The position numbers and the translations under genes were made by a program. The notes beneath the pieces were generated by a model. The model did not search any database, was not told the DNA's origin, and worked only from the letters and a program-made list of their open reading frames with translations. Of a stretch of DNA of 64,000 bases, positions 8,729 to 17,655 are shown piece by piece; the stretch's first letter is position 1, and each line of letters begins with the position of its first letter. Location of the stretch: assembly GCA_910575275.1 (NCBI GenBank), contig CAJTEE010000008.1, forward strand, positions 23,525-87,524. Direction: 5' to 3'. Source of the stretch: Lachnospiraceae bacterium (GTDB lineage: Bacteria; Bacillota; Clostridia; Lachnospirales; Lachnospiraceae).

Positions 8729-10120
8729 ATGCGGCATAAAAAATATTTTCCAGACGTCATAATCGTTTATGAGAGAAAAGCCAGAGAATACCTGGGGTGC
8801 TGTTTGCTGAAGGCAGAATTGGAAAAAAGAGGATATTCTGCCTGGATATGCCATCATTCCTATCGTCATATGTGGCTGTGCCGGCTGATTGCCAAACCTA
8901 AAGTCGTTCTTTCACTGTGTGCTTTGACAACCGAATTAATGCCGGGCTGGACCGTGATGGATCAGCACTCTTGTTTTTTGCGGGGGAGCGCGGAATACTA
9001 CATTAATCTGCAGGCGGAACAGCTATTTCGCAACGGGGAGGACACGTATAACATTGTCTTTGACCCCGCCTACAGAGAAAAAATATATTATGTATGCTGG
9101 GGGGAATGGCGTGCCAGGCAGTTGCGGTCGTATGGGATTGATGAAGAACATATCGCCGTTACAGGCGCTTTGCAGAGGGATCTGTGTCAGCCGCGTTTCT
9201 TCGCACTGTATGAGGATAAAAAAGAGCTTGCCAAACGGCATAAAATTGCTTTGGAAAAGGAATGGATCTTATTTATTTCCAGTTTCCCGTATGTAACATA
9301 TAGTGATGAAGAACTTCGATGGGGAGCCAAAGTATTGAACCAGTGCAGGGAGCAGGTGACGGTTGATTCCGTATATGAACTACGGAAAGCAGCGTTATTG
9401 ACGTATGAGGTCATATTGTCTTGGATTGATCAGTATTTAGACGATAACCAGCATCAGGTGGTGATATACAGACCGCATCCCGGAGAAAAAATGACTCCCC
9501 AAATAACAAAGCTCCTGAAAAAATATCCGGATACCTTTAAAGTTATTTTTGAGGATGGAATCCAACAGTGGATATATGTCTGCGATTATGTGGATACCTG
9601 GGTCAGCACGGCAATGGCGGAGACGGTTTTTTTGAAAAAGCATTGCAATATTATACAGCCGTTTCCGGCCCCTCCTGATTTTCAGCCTGTTTTTATGGAC
9701 GAATTTCCCAAAATACTTTCGTATGAACAATTTGCGGAGGCACATAGGGAACAGAAACAAAATGATGCAATGGTAGAATGTGATATCCTATCGCAATACT
9801 TCAGTGAGAATATTGCATATGTGTCAATATGTGACTTGGTCGAAAAGTTATATCAAAAAAGAAGATCTCATTTTTACAAAAATCAAAATAAAATAATAAA
9901 ATATCTTTTCAGCAGACAATATTTGCTAACCCTATATGCCGTATTTGTTTTAACATTTCATATTAAATTGAGTAAAATTATTCCTTTTGAAAAGTTAAAA
10001 CTCACTCTGTTTGAATCGAGACTTAGCAAAAACGGAGATATATATACGGAATGTAAAATTTCTCAGTCAGACAAGCAACGAATGAGAACGATCAAAAAAA
10101 TAGTAACCCAAAAGGTATAG
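8729..10120 (+). CDS. Surface carbohydrate biosynthesis protein, paralogue 1
   Basis: A 463-residue protein I recognise only as one of the surface-carbohydrate biosynthesis families with a predicted GT-B-like layout. The N-terminus has PDVIIVYERKAREY, and the middle has YRPHPGEKMT, FEDGIQQWIYVCDYVDTW and STAMAE. A His-Pro motif and a Ser/Thr motif of this kind occur in several bacterial sialyl/nonulosonate and CDP-glycerol-type transferases, so it is a candidate for the pseudaminic-acid transferase; that is inference. The ATG at 8729 has TTTGGAG 6 bases upstream. The following gene is clearly a paralogue. The last ~90 residues are AT-rich and basic. Confidence 0.65.
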   Translation: MRHKKYFPDVIIVYERKAREYLGCCLLKAELEKRGYSAWICHHSYRHMWLCRLIAKPKVVLSLCALTTELMPGWTVMDQHSCFLRGSAEYYINLQAEQLFRNGEDTYNIVFDPAYREKIYYVCWGEWRARQLRSYGIDEEHIAVTGALQRDLCQPRFFALYEDKKELAKRHKIALEKEWILFISSFPYVTYSDEELRWGAKVLNQCREQVTVDSVYELRKAALLTYEVILSWIDQYLDDNQHQVVIYRPHPGEKMTPQITKLLKKYPDTFKVIFEDGIQQWIYVCDYVDTWVSTAMAETVFLKKHCNIIQPFPAPPDFQPVFMDEFPKILSYEQFAEAHREQKQNDAMVECDILSQYFSENIAYVSICDLVEKLYQKRRSHFYKNQNKIIKYLFSRQYLLTLYAVFVLTFHIKLSKIIPFEKLKLTLFESRLSKNGDIYTECKISQSDKQRMRTIKKIVTQKV

Positions 10121-10144
10121 ACGGGAAGGAAGATTGCTAGTGCT

Positions 10145-11545
10145 ATGATTAAAAAAATCATGCCGGATATTTTGATTGTATATGAACACAAGGCAAGAGA
10201 ATATCAATGCCTCACGTTGTTAAAAACTGAATTAAACAAACGGGGATATACAGCGCGGATATGCCATTATAATTTTGGCGGCAGATGGTTCTATCATTTT
10301 TTTGCCAAGCCCAGATTGGTAATTGGGCCGGGCGCGCACTATCATGAGGTACTCCAGGGATCGGGACTGAATTTTGTTGATTGGATGACAGACTCTATAC
10401 GGGGAAGATCACCTTATTTTTTGAATTTGCAGATGGAACAGGTCTTTAGAGATGGAAAGGCATCTGCCTGGAATGTAATGAATACGGAGGACTATCTCGA
10501 CAGGGTTTATTATGCGTGTTGGGGCCGGCGGCGATTTGAACAATTGGAAAAGATGGGAATCGCAGAAAATAAACGGTGCATATCCGGTGCTATCCAGATG
10601 GATTTTTTGGGAGAGCATCTTGCAGGCTTTTATAAAAGCAAGGAAGAAATAGCAAAGCAGTATAATTTAAGCAAAGAAAAAAAATGGCTATTATTTATAT
10701 CCGGCTTCTTATGGGCAAGCAAAACTTCCAATGTGATGCTATTTGAGGCATCACAACAGAGAAAGGCCGGAATCGAAATCACAAACGAGGAGATATTGAA
10801 GGATTGGAAATCCTCCGTTGATAGTCAGAAAATTGTGCTGCAATGGATTGATACCTATTTGGAAGATACAGATGATATATTTATTTATCGTCCGCATCCG
10901 GGAGAGAAGATAACAGAGTGTGTCAAACGTGTTCAGAAAAATCATCCCGACAAATTTAAAGTTATAGAATATGAATCTGTACAACAGTGGATTAAGGTGT
11001 GTGATGTAATAAATTTATGGACGAGCACTGCTATTGTAGAAGTTTATGCGGCTAAAAAAATTTGTAACATTATTCAACCTATATTATTAAGCGATCGGAT
11101 GCTTCCGATTCTTTTCGATTATGCCAGCCACATTATAGATACATATGATGAATTTTCCGCGGCACAACGCTGTGACGCTGAAAAAAAGAATTCTTTTCCA
11201 ATTGATGAGACAATAATTAAGGAATATTATTTTTTAGACCAAAAGCCTGCATACCAAAAAACCTGCGATTTTATCGAAGATATTTTAAAAAGGCCTATTG
11301 AATATGCGTCTAAAAGCAAATTTACATGGAGGATTATTTTAAATAAAACTTATTTGCAATGGAGATATGCTGGATTTTATTTAATGACACACATAAAGCT
11401 GAGTGCTGTTTTTCCATTTAAAAGGCGTGGGATAAAAAATACAGAAATTGCATTTGAAAACAGTCATTTAAAATCAGATATAAAGTTCAGTAGAGAAGAA
11501 AAACAAATTTTAGGAAAAATAAAACGAATTGTTAAAAACACATAG
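10145..11545 (+). CDS. Surface carbohydrate biosynthesis protein, paralogue 2
   Basis: A 466-residue tandem paralogue of the preceding gene, matching along its length: PDILIVYEHKAREY at the N-terminus, a central YRPHPGEKIT, then VQQWIKVCDVINLWTSTA and KKICNIIQP. It keeps the His-Pro and Ser/Thr motifs but lacks the EDG of paralogue 1. The pair looks like an old duplication with diverged specificity, perhaps transferring two residues of the repeat unit. GGAAGG is 13-14 bases upstream of the ATG at 10145, a rather long spacing, so the start is less certain; an in-frame ATG at 10160 has no better site. Confidence 0.65.
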   Translation: MIKKIMPDILIVYEHKAREYQCLTLLKTELNKRGYTARICHYNFGGRWFYHFFAKPRLVIGPGAHYHEVLQGSGLNFVDWMTDSIRGRSPYFLNLQMEQVFRDGKASAWNVMNTEDYLDRVYYACWGRRRFEQLEKMGIAENKRCISGAIQMDFLGEHLAGFYKSKEEIAKQYNLSKEKKWLLFISGFLWASKTSNVMLFEASQQRKAGIEITNEEILKDWKSSVDSQKIVLQWIDTYLEDTDDIFIYRPHPGEKITECVKRVQKNHPDKFKVIEYESVQQWIKVCDVINLWTSTAIVEVYAAKKICNIIQPILLSDRMLPILFDYASHIIDTYDEFSAAQRCDAEKKNSFPIDETIIKEYYFLDQKPAYQKTCDFIEDILKRPIEYASKSKFTWRIILNKTYLQWRYAGFYLMTHIKLSAVFPFKRRGIKNTEIAFENSHLKSDIKFSREEKQILGKIKRIVKNT

Positions 11546-11570
11546 ATTATTTTTTAGGAGGATTCCAGGC

Positions 11571-12557
11571 ATGTTAAACGATAAAACTATTTTAGTCACA
11601 GGGGGCACTGGTTCATTTGGTAAAATGTTTATAAAGTGTATCTTGAAGCAATATACACCCAAGAAGGTAATCATTTATTCCAGAGATGAATTCAAGCAAT
11701 GGCAGCTCGCAGAGGATATGAAGGAGTATTCAAAAACGCTGCGATTCTTTATCGGCGATGTACGCGATAAAGAGCGCCTGACGCGTGCGTTTAGCGGTGT
11801 TGACTATGTCATTCATGCGGCAGCCATGAAACAGGTGCCGGCATGTGAATATAACCCCATCGAGGCGATACGGACCAATATCAACGGAGCTGTGAACGTA
11901 ATCAACGCGGCAATCGACGCCGGCGTAAAAAAGATCGTTGCGCTCTCGACAGATAAATCGGTCAATCCCGTGAATCTCTATGGAGCGACTAAGATGGTGT
12001 CGGACAAGCTTTTTATCACTGCGAATTCCTACAGCGGGAAAGAAGGAACCATTTTTGCAGTGGTCCGATACGGAAACGTAGCGGGCAGCAGAGGCTCTGT
12101 CATTCCTTTTTTCAGAGAAAAAATTGCAAACGGGGAACATGCGCTGCCGATCACAGATTACAGAATGACAAGATTCTGGATCGATTTGCAGCAGGGCGTG
12201 GATTTGGTTTTAAAAGCATTGGGAGAAGCCAAGGGCGGGGAAACCTTTATTTCCAAAATTCCTTCTTTTAAAATTACGGATCTGGCCGAAGCAATGCTCC
12301 CGGGCTGCGAGATGCCGGAAGTGGGGATCCGCGAGGGAGAGAAACTACATGAAGTGATGATAACAAGAGAGGATGCACTCAATACATTAGAATTTGAAAA
12401 TCACTTTATCATATATCCGCAGATTCACTGGGAAGATCAAAATAAATACGACGTAAAAGGCGGAAAGACACTGCCGGAGGGGTTTGAATACAGTTCCGGC
12501 ACGAACAACTGGTGGCTGGGGATAGACGATTTGAAAAAGCGCCTTCAGGCACAGTAA
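11571..12557 (+). CDS. pseB: UDP-GlcNAc 4,6-dehydratase (inverting), PseB-like
   Basis: A 328-residue extended SDR. The Rossmann motif TGGTGSFGKMF is at the N-terminus, the active-site region reads MKQVPACEYNP, and LSTDKSVNPVNLYGATKM follows. This set is characteristic of PseB/FlaA1-type UDP-GlcNAc 4,6-dehydratase/5-epimerases, the first step to pseudaminic acid. The ATG at 11571 is preceded by TTAGGAGG; the open frame back to 11529 is not needed. PseF and PseC follow at once, and PseI, PseH-like and PseG genes lie further down the same locus. Confidence 0.9.
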   Translation: MLNDKTILVTGGTGSFGKMFIKCILKQYTPKKVIIYSRDEFKQWQLAEDMKEYSKTLRFFIGDVRDKERLTRAFSGVDYVIHAAAMKQVPACEYNPIEAIRTNINGAVNVINAAIDAGVKKIVALSTDKSVNPVNLYGATKMVSDKLFITANSYSGKEGTIFAVVRYGNVAGSRGSVIPFFREKIANGEHALPITDYRMTRFWIDLQQGVDLVLKALGEAKGGETFISKIPSFKITDLAEAMLPGCEMPEVGIREGEKLHEVMITREDALNTLEFENHFIIYPQIHWEDQNKYDVKGGKTLPEGFEYSSGTNNWWLGIDDLKKRLQAQ

Positions 12558-12566
12558 GGAGAGGAC

Positions 12567-13292
12567 ATGTCAGGAAAAGTTTTAGCTGTAATCACAGCCA
12601 GAGGGGGAAGCAAACGGATTCCACGAAAAAACATGAAGGAATTCTGCGGGTCCCCTATCCTTGCATACTCTATCCATGCGGCGAAGGAAGCAAAGTGTTT
12701 TGATGAAATCATGGTCTCCACAGACGACGAGGAGATCGTCCGTTTTGCAACTGCATCGGGGGTTAAGGTGCCGTTTTTAAGAAGCCCCGAAATGGCGAAT
12801 GATTACGCAACGACGATCGATGTATTGCAGGAGGTTATACACAATTATGAACAGATCGGCCAGGAATTTGAGTATCTGGTTTGCCTGTACCCGACGGCGC
12901 CTTTTGTAACGGCCGAACGTTTAAGGACTGCGGTTGCGCGTATCCAAGAGGGGGATGTGGATGCGGTGGTTCCTATCGTAGCGTATTCCTTCCCGCCACA
13001 AAGGAGCTTCATTCTGCACGAAAACTTCGTAAAATATCAGTGGCCGGAATATATGCTGACAAGGTCGCAGGATTTACCGGCCGTTTATCATGATGCAGGG
13101 CAATTTTACTGCATCAATATCGAACGTTTTAAAGCGGAAAAGAAATTGATCATGGACAGAACGTTTCCGCTTATTTTAAACACGTTAGAAGTACAGGATA
13201 TCGACACAGTTGAGGATTGGCAGCTCGCTGAAATGAAGTATAAAATGCGGGCTGGACAGGCCGGATATAGCAAAGAAACTCTGAGGAGGTAA
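12567..13292 (+). CDS. pseF: Pseudaminic acid cytidylyltransferase, PseF-like
   Basis: A 241-residue CMP-nonulosonate synthetase of the CMP-Kdo/NeuAc cytidylyltransferase family. The N-terminal ITARGGSKRIPRKN is the CTP-binding motif, LYPTAPF is conserved for the family, and YHDAGQFYCI occurs in PseF members. It activates the nonulosonic acid with CTP to give CMP-Pse. It lies 9 bases after pseB with GGAGAGG as ribosome-binding site. Related NeuA/LegF enzymes are similar, but PseB, PseC and PseG nearby make pseudaminic acid the best reading. Confidence 0.87.
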   Translation: MSGKVLAVITARGGSKRIPRKNMKEFCGSPILAYSIHAAKEAKCFDEIMVSTDDEEIVRFATASGVKVPFLRSPEMANDYATTIDVLQEVIHNYEQIGQEFEYLVCLYPTAPFVTAERLRTAVARIQEGDVDAVVPIVAYSFPPQRSFILHENFVKYQWPEYMLTRSQDLPAVYHDAGQFYCINIERFKAEKKLIMDRTFPLILNTLEVQDIDTVEDWQLAEMKYKMRAGQAGYSKETLRR

Positions 13293-13295
13293 AAT

Positions 13296-14441
13296 ATGTA
13301 TATCCCATATGGAAGACAGGCAATTGACGAGAGCGATATTCAGGCAGTGGTGAATGTACTGAAGTCGGATTTTTTGACGACAGGGCCGGAGGTAGAGCGA
13401 TTCGAACAAGATGTTGCAGACTATGTAGGGGCTCGCTATGCGGTGGCGGTCTCGAATGGGACGGCGGCGCTGCATGCGGCCTGTTTTGCAGCCGGTATCG
13501 GCGAGTGTGATGAGGTAATCACAAGCCCCATTACATTTGCTGCCTCGGCAAATTGTGCGTTATACTGCGGAGCCAGGCCTGTTTTTGCAGACATTAAAAA
13601 AGATACCTATAATATAGACCCACAGGACATCGAAAAAAAGATAACAGACCGGACCAAAGCGATTGTGGCCGTCCATTTTACCGGACAGCCATGTGAAATG
13701 GATGCAATTCATGACATTGCAGACAGGCATCATCTGACCGTCATCGAGGATGCAGCGCATGCGCTGGGAGCCGAATATAAAAAAAGAAGAATCGGCGGGT
13801 TATCCGATCTGACGACTTTCAGCTTTCATCCGGTCAAGCACATCACAACCGGCGAGGGCGGAATGATTCTCACAAACGATGAAGAACTTTACAAAAAGCT
13901 GGTTTTGTTCCGCAGCCACGGCATAACCAGAAATCCGCAGATGATGACCGGGACAGAAGGCGGCTGGTATTACCAGCAGCTATGCCTGGGATATAACTAT
14001 CGGATCACGGATTTTCAATGTGCGCTGGGAAGCAGCCAATTTAAAAAAATCAACTCCTTTATAAGCCGAAGAAAGGAATTAGCAGCGCGTTATGACGAGG
14101 CATTCAGGGATTGCGAAAATATCGTGGTTCCTTATCAGCATGAGGGCTGCGACAATAGCTGGCATTTATATGTAATACAGGTGAAGAATGTCGAACGGAA
14201 ACAGGTCTATGACTTCCTGCAGGCAGCAGGAATCGGCGTAAATGTACACTATATCCCGGTTTATCGGCATCCCTATTATCAGGAAAACGGCTATCGGAAT
14301 GTATGCTGTAAGAATGCCGAAGAAGTGTATGCACATATGATCAGCATCCCTATGTATGCATCGCTGAAAAACGAGGAACAGGACTACGTGATCAAGAAGG
14401 TGAAGGAAGCCGTCAAAGACGTATGCCGAAATGAAAGGTGA
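13296..14441 (+). CDS. pseC: UDP-4-keto-6-deoxy-hexosamine aminotransferase, PseC-like
   Basis: A 381-residue PLP-dependent DegT/DnrJ/EryC1 aminotransferase. SNGTAALHAACFA binds cofactor phosphate, VIEDAAHALGA holds the PLP-stacking region, and the Schiff-base Lys is in FHPVKHITTGEGG. HVHYIPVYRHPYY at the C-terminal side is usual for PseC. It aminates the PseB product at C4. AGGAGG lies just upstream of the ATG. It is followed by an AAC(3)-type acetyltransferase. Confidence 0.9.
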   Translation: MYIPYGRQAIDESDIQAVVNVLKSDFLTTGPEVERFEQDVADYVGARYAVAVSNGTAALHAACFAAGIGECDEVITSPITFAASANCALYCGARPVFADIKKDTYNIDPQDIEKKITDRTKAIVAVHFTGQPCEMDAIHDIADRHHLTVIEDAAHALGAEYKKRRIGGLSDLTTFSFHPVKHITTGEGGMILTNDEELYKKLVLFRSHGITRNPQMMTGTEGGWYYQQLCLGYNYRITDFQCALGSSQFKKINSFISRRKELAARYDEAFRDCENIVVPYQHEGCDNSWHLYVIQVKNVERKQVYDFLQAAGIGVNVHYIPVYRHPYYQENGYRNVCCKNAEEVYAHMISIPMYASLKNEEQDYVIKKVKEAVKDVCRNER

Positions 14442-14460
14442 AAAAGGAAGCAGATACAAA

Positions 14461-15228
14461 ATGGCAGATTTGACTTTAGAAGAAATTGTTGACTCGCTCG
14501 CGCTGCAGCCAGGTATGCGTTTGATGGTATCTTCGGATATCACCCGTTTATGGGCGGAATACAGAAGAAAATTTCGGGATTTTTCGCCCAACAGGCTGAT
14601 AACCCTTCTCCAGGAAAAAGTTACCCGCACGGGAACGCTGCTATTTCCGACATACAGTTGGGATTTTTGTCACGGAGAAGGTTTCGACTATTTTAAAACA
14701 ATTCCCAGGACAGGCGGGCTTGGCCGGGCCGCTTTAGCGATGCCTGATTTTCGCAGAACGCAGCATCCGATGTACTCCTTTGCGGTGTGGGGAAAAGATG
14801 CAGCCCAACTGTGTTCGATGACCAATAAAAGCTCCTTTGGAAAAGACTCTCCGTTTGGGTACTTGTATGAAAAGAACGTGGATCATTTAATGATTGATCT
14901 GCCTTTTACAAAGGGATATACGTTTGTGCATTATATTGAGGAAGAAGTCCAGGTCCCGTATCGGTATATGAAAGATTTTACCGATATCTATACGGACGAG
15001 GCCGGGCTCACTTCAAGCCGTACCTATTCCATGTATGTCAGGGATTTGGATATGGACTTGGTGTATACAGATGCAATAGAGCCCTTTTTAAACCCATATG
15101 TGAAGCAGCGAGTGGAATGTTACGGTGTTGCGTTTAAGCGGATCGCGTATGCAGACACGTATTCCGTTATTAAAGAAGATATTTTACATAACCGCAGCAG
15201 AAATCTTGCAACCTACAAAGGACAATAA
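14461..15228 (+). CDS. AAC(3)-family N-acetyltransferase
   Basis: A 255-residue protein of the aminoglycoside 3-N-acetyltransferase family (Antibiotic_NAT). Seen are GTLLFPTYSWDFC, GGLGRAALAMPDFRRTQHPMYSFAVWG and the DLPFTKGYTFVHYIEE region, which correspond to the family's acetyl-CoA and catalytic His areas. In polysaccharide loci such proteins probably acetylate amino sugars rather than antibiotics. The ATG at 14461 is chosen over an in-frame ATG at 14431 that overlaps pseC, because AAGGAAG precedes it. Pairing with the next DUF4910 gene is a recurrent arrangement in my recollection of glycan clusters. Confidence 0.78.
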   Translation: MADLTLEEIVDSLALQPGMRLMVSSDITRLWAEYRRKFRDFSPNRLITLLQEKVTRTGTLLFPTYSWDFCHGEGFDYFKTIPRTGGLGRAALAMPDFRRTQHPMYSFAVWGKDAAQLCSMTNKSSFGKDSPFGYLYEKNVDHLMIDLPFTKGYTFVHYIEEEVQVPYRYMKDFTDIYTDEAGLTSSRTYSMYVRDLDMDLVYTDAIEPFLNPYVKQRVECYGVAFKRIAYADTYSVIKEDILHNRSRNLATYKGQ

Positions 15229-15242
15229 GGAAGTATACAGTC

Positions 15243-16538
15243 ATGGCAGAGAATATCGGAAATTCGATTTATCAATTAGCAGCCGCTCTATTTCCTATAT
15301 GCAGGAGCATTACAGGGGATGGGGTTCGAAAAACCCTGCAGATCCTCAGTGAAGTATACCCTGTCACAATTAAGGAAATCCCAAGTGGAACAAAGGTATT
15401 TGACTGGGAAATTCCGGATGAGTGGAATATTCGGGATGCGTATATCGAAACCTTATCCGGTGAAAGGATTGTCTCGTTTTCCACTTCGAACCTACATGTC
15501 GTTGGATATTCAGAACCTGTGGATAAAATCGTCTCCAGAGAGGATCTGTTAAAGATCCTGTATACAGAGCCAAGCCAGCCAAACGCGATTCCATATGTAA
15601 CATCCTATTATAAAAGGCGTTATGGTTTCTGTATGAGTGAGATTCAAAAAAACTCTTTGAGTGAAGAATCCTATCATATCGTCATTGACAGTGAACATAA
15701 AAAAGGAAGCTTGACATATGGGGAAATCATAATACCCGGGGAAAGTGAGAAGGAGATTTTTCTGTCCACCTATATCTGCCATCCATCAATGGCGAATAAC
15801 GAGTTGTCCGGCCCCTGCGTTGCGATTTATCTGGCGAGGGAAATTGCCGCCATGAAAAAAAGGCGGTATACCTATCGGATCGTTTTCATACCGGAGACAA
15901 TCGGTTCCCTGGCCTATTTAAGCCAAAACCTCGAAATCCTGAAAGAAAACGTAGCAGCCGGATTTAATATCACATGTGTGGGGGACGACAGGACCTACTC
16001 GTACATTCCTTCCAGGTATGGAAATACCCTGGCAGACAAAGCGGCCCAGAATATCCTGCAATTTCACTACCCGGAGTATAAAAGATACACCTATTTACAG
16101 AGAGGCTCCGACGAGCGTCAATACTGTGCGCCGGGAATCGACCTGCCGGTATGCGTCATCTGTCGGTCGAAGTTTGGAGAATATCCGGAATACCATACCT
16201 CCCTGGACAATATGAAACTTATCTCGGAGAGTGGGCTGCAGGGGTCGTTCGAGGTCTTCTGCAAAATCATACGAGCACTTGAACAGAATCAATGTTACAG
16301 GATTACATGCCTGGGTGAACCACAATTAGGAAAACGCGGGCTCTACCCAACCATCAGCAAAAAGGGGTCTTATGATCAAATTAAAGCAATGGTTGACTTG
16401 ATTGCATACGCCGACGGAAAAAATGATTTGTTTGATATAAGCAATCTCATCCATGTACCGGTGGATGTTTTGATCGGGATCGTGGAAAAACTCGCTGCAA
16501 ATCATTTACTATCTGCGGGAAGCGAGGAAGACGTTTAG
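15243..16538 (+). CDS. DUF4910 aminopeptidase-like protein of glycan loci
   Basis: A 431-residue protein of the DUF4910/DUF2172 group, related to M28 zinc aminopeptidases. The N-terminus has FPICRSITGDGVRKTL, typical of the group. Potential metal ligands occur in STYICHPSMANNELSG, FIPETIGSLAYL, CVGDDRTYSY, GSDERQYCAPGIDLPV and YHTSLDN. The C-terminal ~80 residues resemble a winged-helix tail. Family members sit in O-antigen and capsule clusters; the substrate is not known to me, and removal of an N-acyl or amino-acid group from a sugar is speculation. Confidence 0.75.
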   Translation: MAENIGNSIYQLAAALFPICRSITGDGVRKTLQILSEVYPVTIKEIPSGTKVFDWEIPDEWNIRDAYIETLSGERIVSFSTSNLHVVGYSEPVDKIVSREDLLKILYTEPSQPNAIPYVTSYYKRRYGFCMSEIQKNSLSEESYHIVIDSEHKKGSLTYGEIIIPGESEKEIFLSTYICHPSMANNELSGPCVAIYLAREIAAMKKRRYTYRIVFIPETIGSLAYLSQNLEILKENVAAGFNITCVGDDRTYSYIPSRYGNTLADKAAQNILQFHYPEYKRYTYLQRGSDERQYCAPGIDLPVCVICRSKFGEYPEYHTSLDNMKLISESGLQGSFEVFCKIIRALEQNQCYRITCLGEPQLGKRGLYPTISKKGSYDQIKAMVDLIAYADGKNDLFDISNLIHVPVDVLIGIVEKLAANHLLSAGSEEDV

Positions 16539-16539
16539 G

Positions 16540-17655
16540 ATGCCAAGCACAGAGAAAAAAACAGCGGATCAAAATGGCCTGGTTTGGAAAGTACAGGAAT
16601 ACGGGAGAGGGCTTAGCATATGCCCGGCTGAGCCCGTCTCCTTGTTGGAGAATTTAGAAATTCCAGAAAAGCTGGACGGAAAACCGGTTCTCAAAATTCA
16701 GGATAAAGCATTTTTTCATTATACCTCTTTGCGCAGGGTCTGTATACCTGATTCGGTGACGGAACTCGGCGATAAGGCATTTGCATCCTGCACAAATCTG
16801 GAAAAAGTAATTTTGTCAGAAAGCCTGACAAAAATCCCCGAATGGTGCTTTGCCTATTGTGAAAATCTAAAACATATCGTTGGGCTGGAACATATCACAC
16901 ATTTTGGAGATTATTGTTTTTACAGAGGCTATGCCGGGAATAAACTGCGCCTGCTTCAGGAAATTGGCCTGTTAGGCAGCTATGCTTTCTCCGAATGCAT
17001 GCAATTGGAAGAACTGTCTCTGGGGAGAGTCATCGCCGGCGGGATTATGGTTTTTTCAAGAAATTTTGGCCTGAAGGAAATCTACATAGCCAAAGAAAAT
17101 ACAGTTGTTTTAGAATATATGTTCTATAAGTGCAGCAGTCTTGAAAAAATAGATCTGCCAAATTCTGTTACGGAAATCAAACGATATGCGTTTGCTCTTT
17201 GTCCATCCCTCAAAAGCTTTAAGCTGCCGGCCTCTTTGACGGCGCTGGGTGAGAATATTTTATATAAGAACGATATGGATCAGGTTGTATTGCCGGAAAA
17301 GTTTGAAACTTCGGATTTGGGATGTATAAACGCGCGGATACGCGTGAGGCCGACGGTTTCCGTTTATGTAAAATATCAAGATGTACATTGGAAAGATACG
17401 ACTTTAAAAATCTACTATGGAGAGAAAATTGAAAAACTGCCCATGCATACGACAAATTGCCGCTGCATGGTCGGTTGGTACCAGAATATGGCATTGGGAA
17501 AATATCCACAGGAATTTTTGAGCTTTTTGGAAAAAGAGTTTGGCGAAGGGGTCAAAAACGCAATTCGGGATGCTGGAGGGCTCTTTGATTTCAATATACC
17601 CATTTTTCACGACACTACCTTACATGCAAGATGGGAGGTAGTGGATGAAACATGA
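16540..17655 (+). CDS. BspA-type leucine-rich repeat protein (LRR_5), cytoplasmic
   Basis: A 371-residue protein built from about seven BspA/TpLRR-like repeats between residues 50 and 270, with units such as SLRRVCIPDSVTELGDKAF and SLEKIDLPNSVTEIKRYAF. The C-terminal third is unrelated and unrecognised. No signal peptide or membrane segment is evident, unlike most BspA-like surface proteins. It begins two bases after the DUF4910 stop and its stop overlaps the next acyltransferase start by 11 bases, so it is cotranscribed. It could be a scaffold for the glycan enzymes; no function is claimed. Confidence 0.75.
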   Translation: MPSTEKKTADQNGLVWKVQEYGRGLSICPAEPVSLLENLEIPEKLDGKPVLKIQDKAFFHYTSLRRVCIPDSVTELGDKAFASCTNLEKVILSESLTKIPEWCFAYCENLKHIVGLEHITHFGDYCFYRGYAGNKLRLLQEIGLLGSYAFSECMQLEELSLGRVIAGGIMVFSRNFGLKEIYIAKENTVVLEYMFYKCSSLEKIDLPNSVTEIKRYAFALCPSLKSFKLPASLTALGENILYKNDMDQVVLPEKFETSDLGCINARIRVRPTVSVYVKYQDVHWKDTTLKIYYGEKIEKLPMHTTNCRCMVGWYQNMALGKYPQEFLSFLEKEFGEGVKNAIRDAGGLFDFNIPIFHDTTLHARWEVVDET

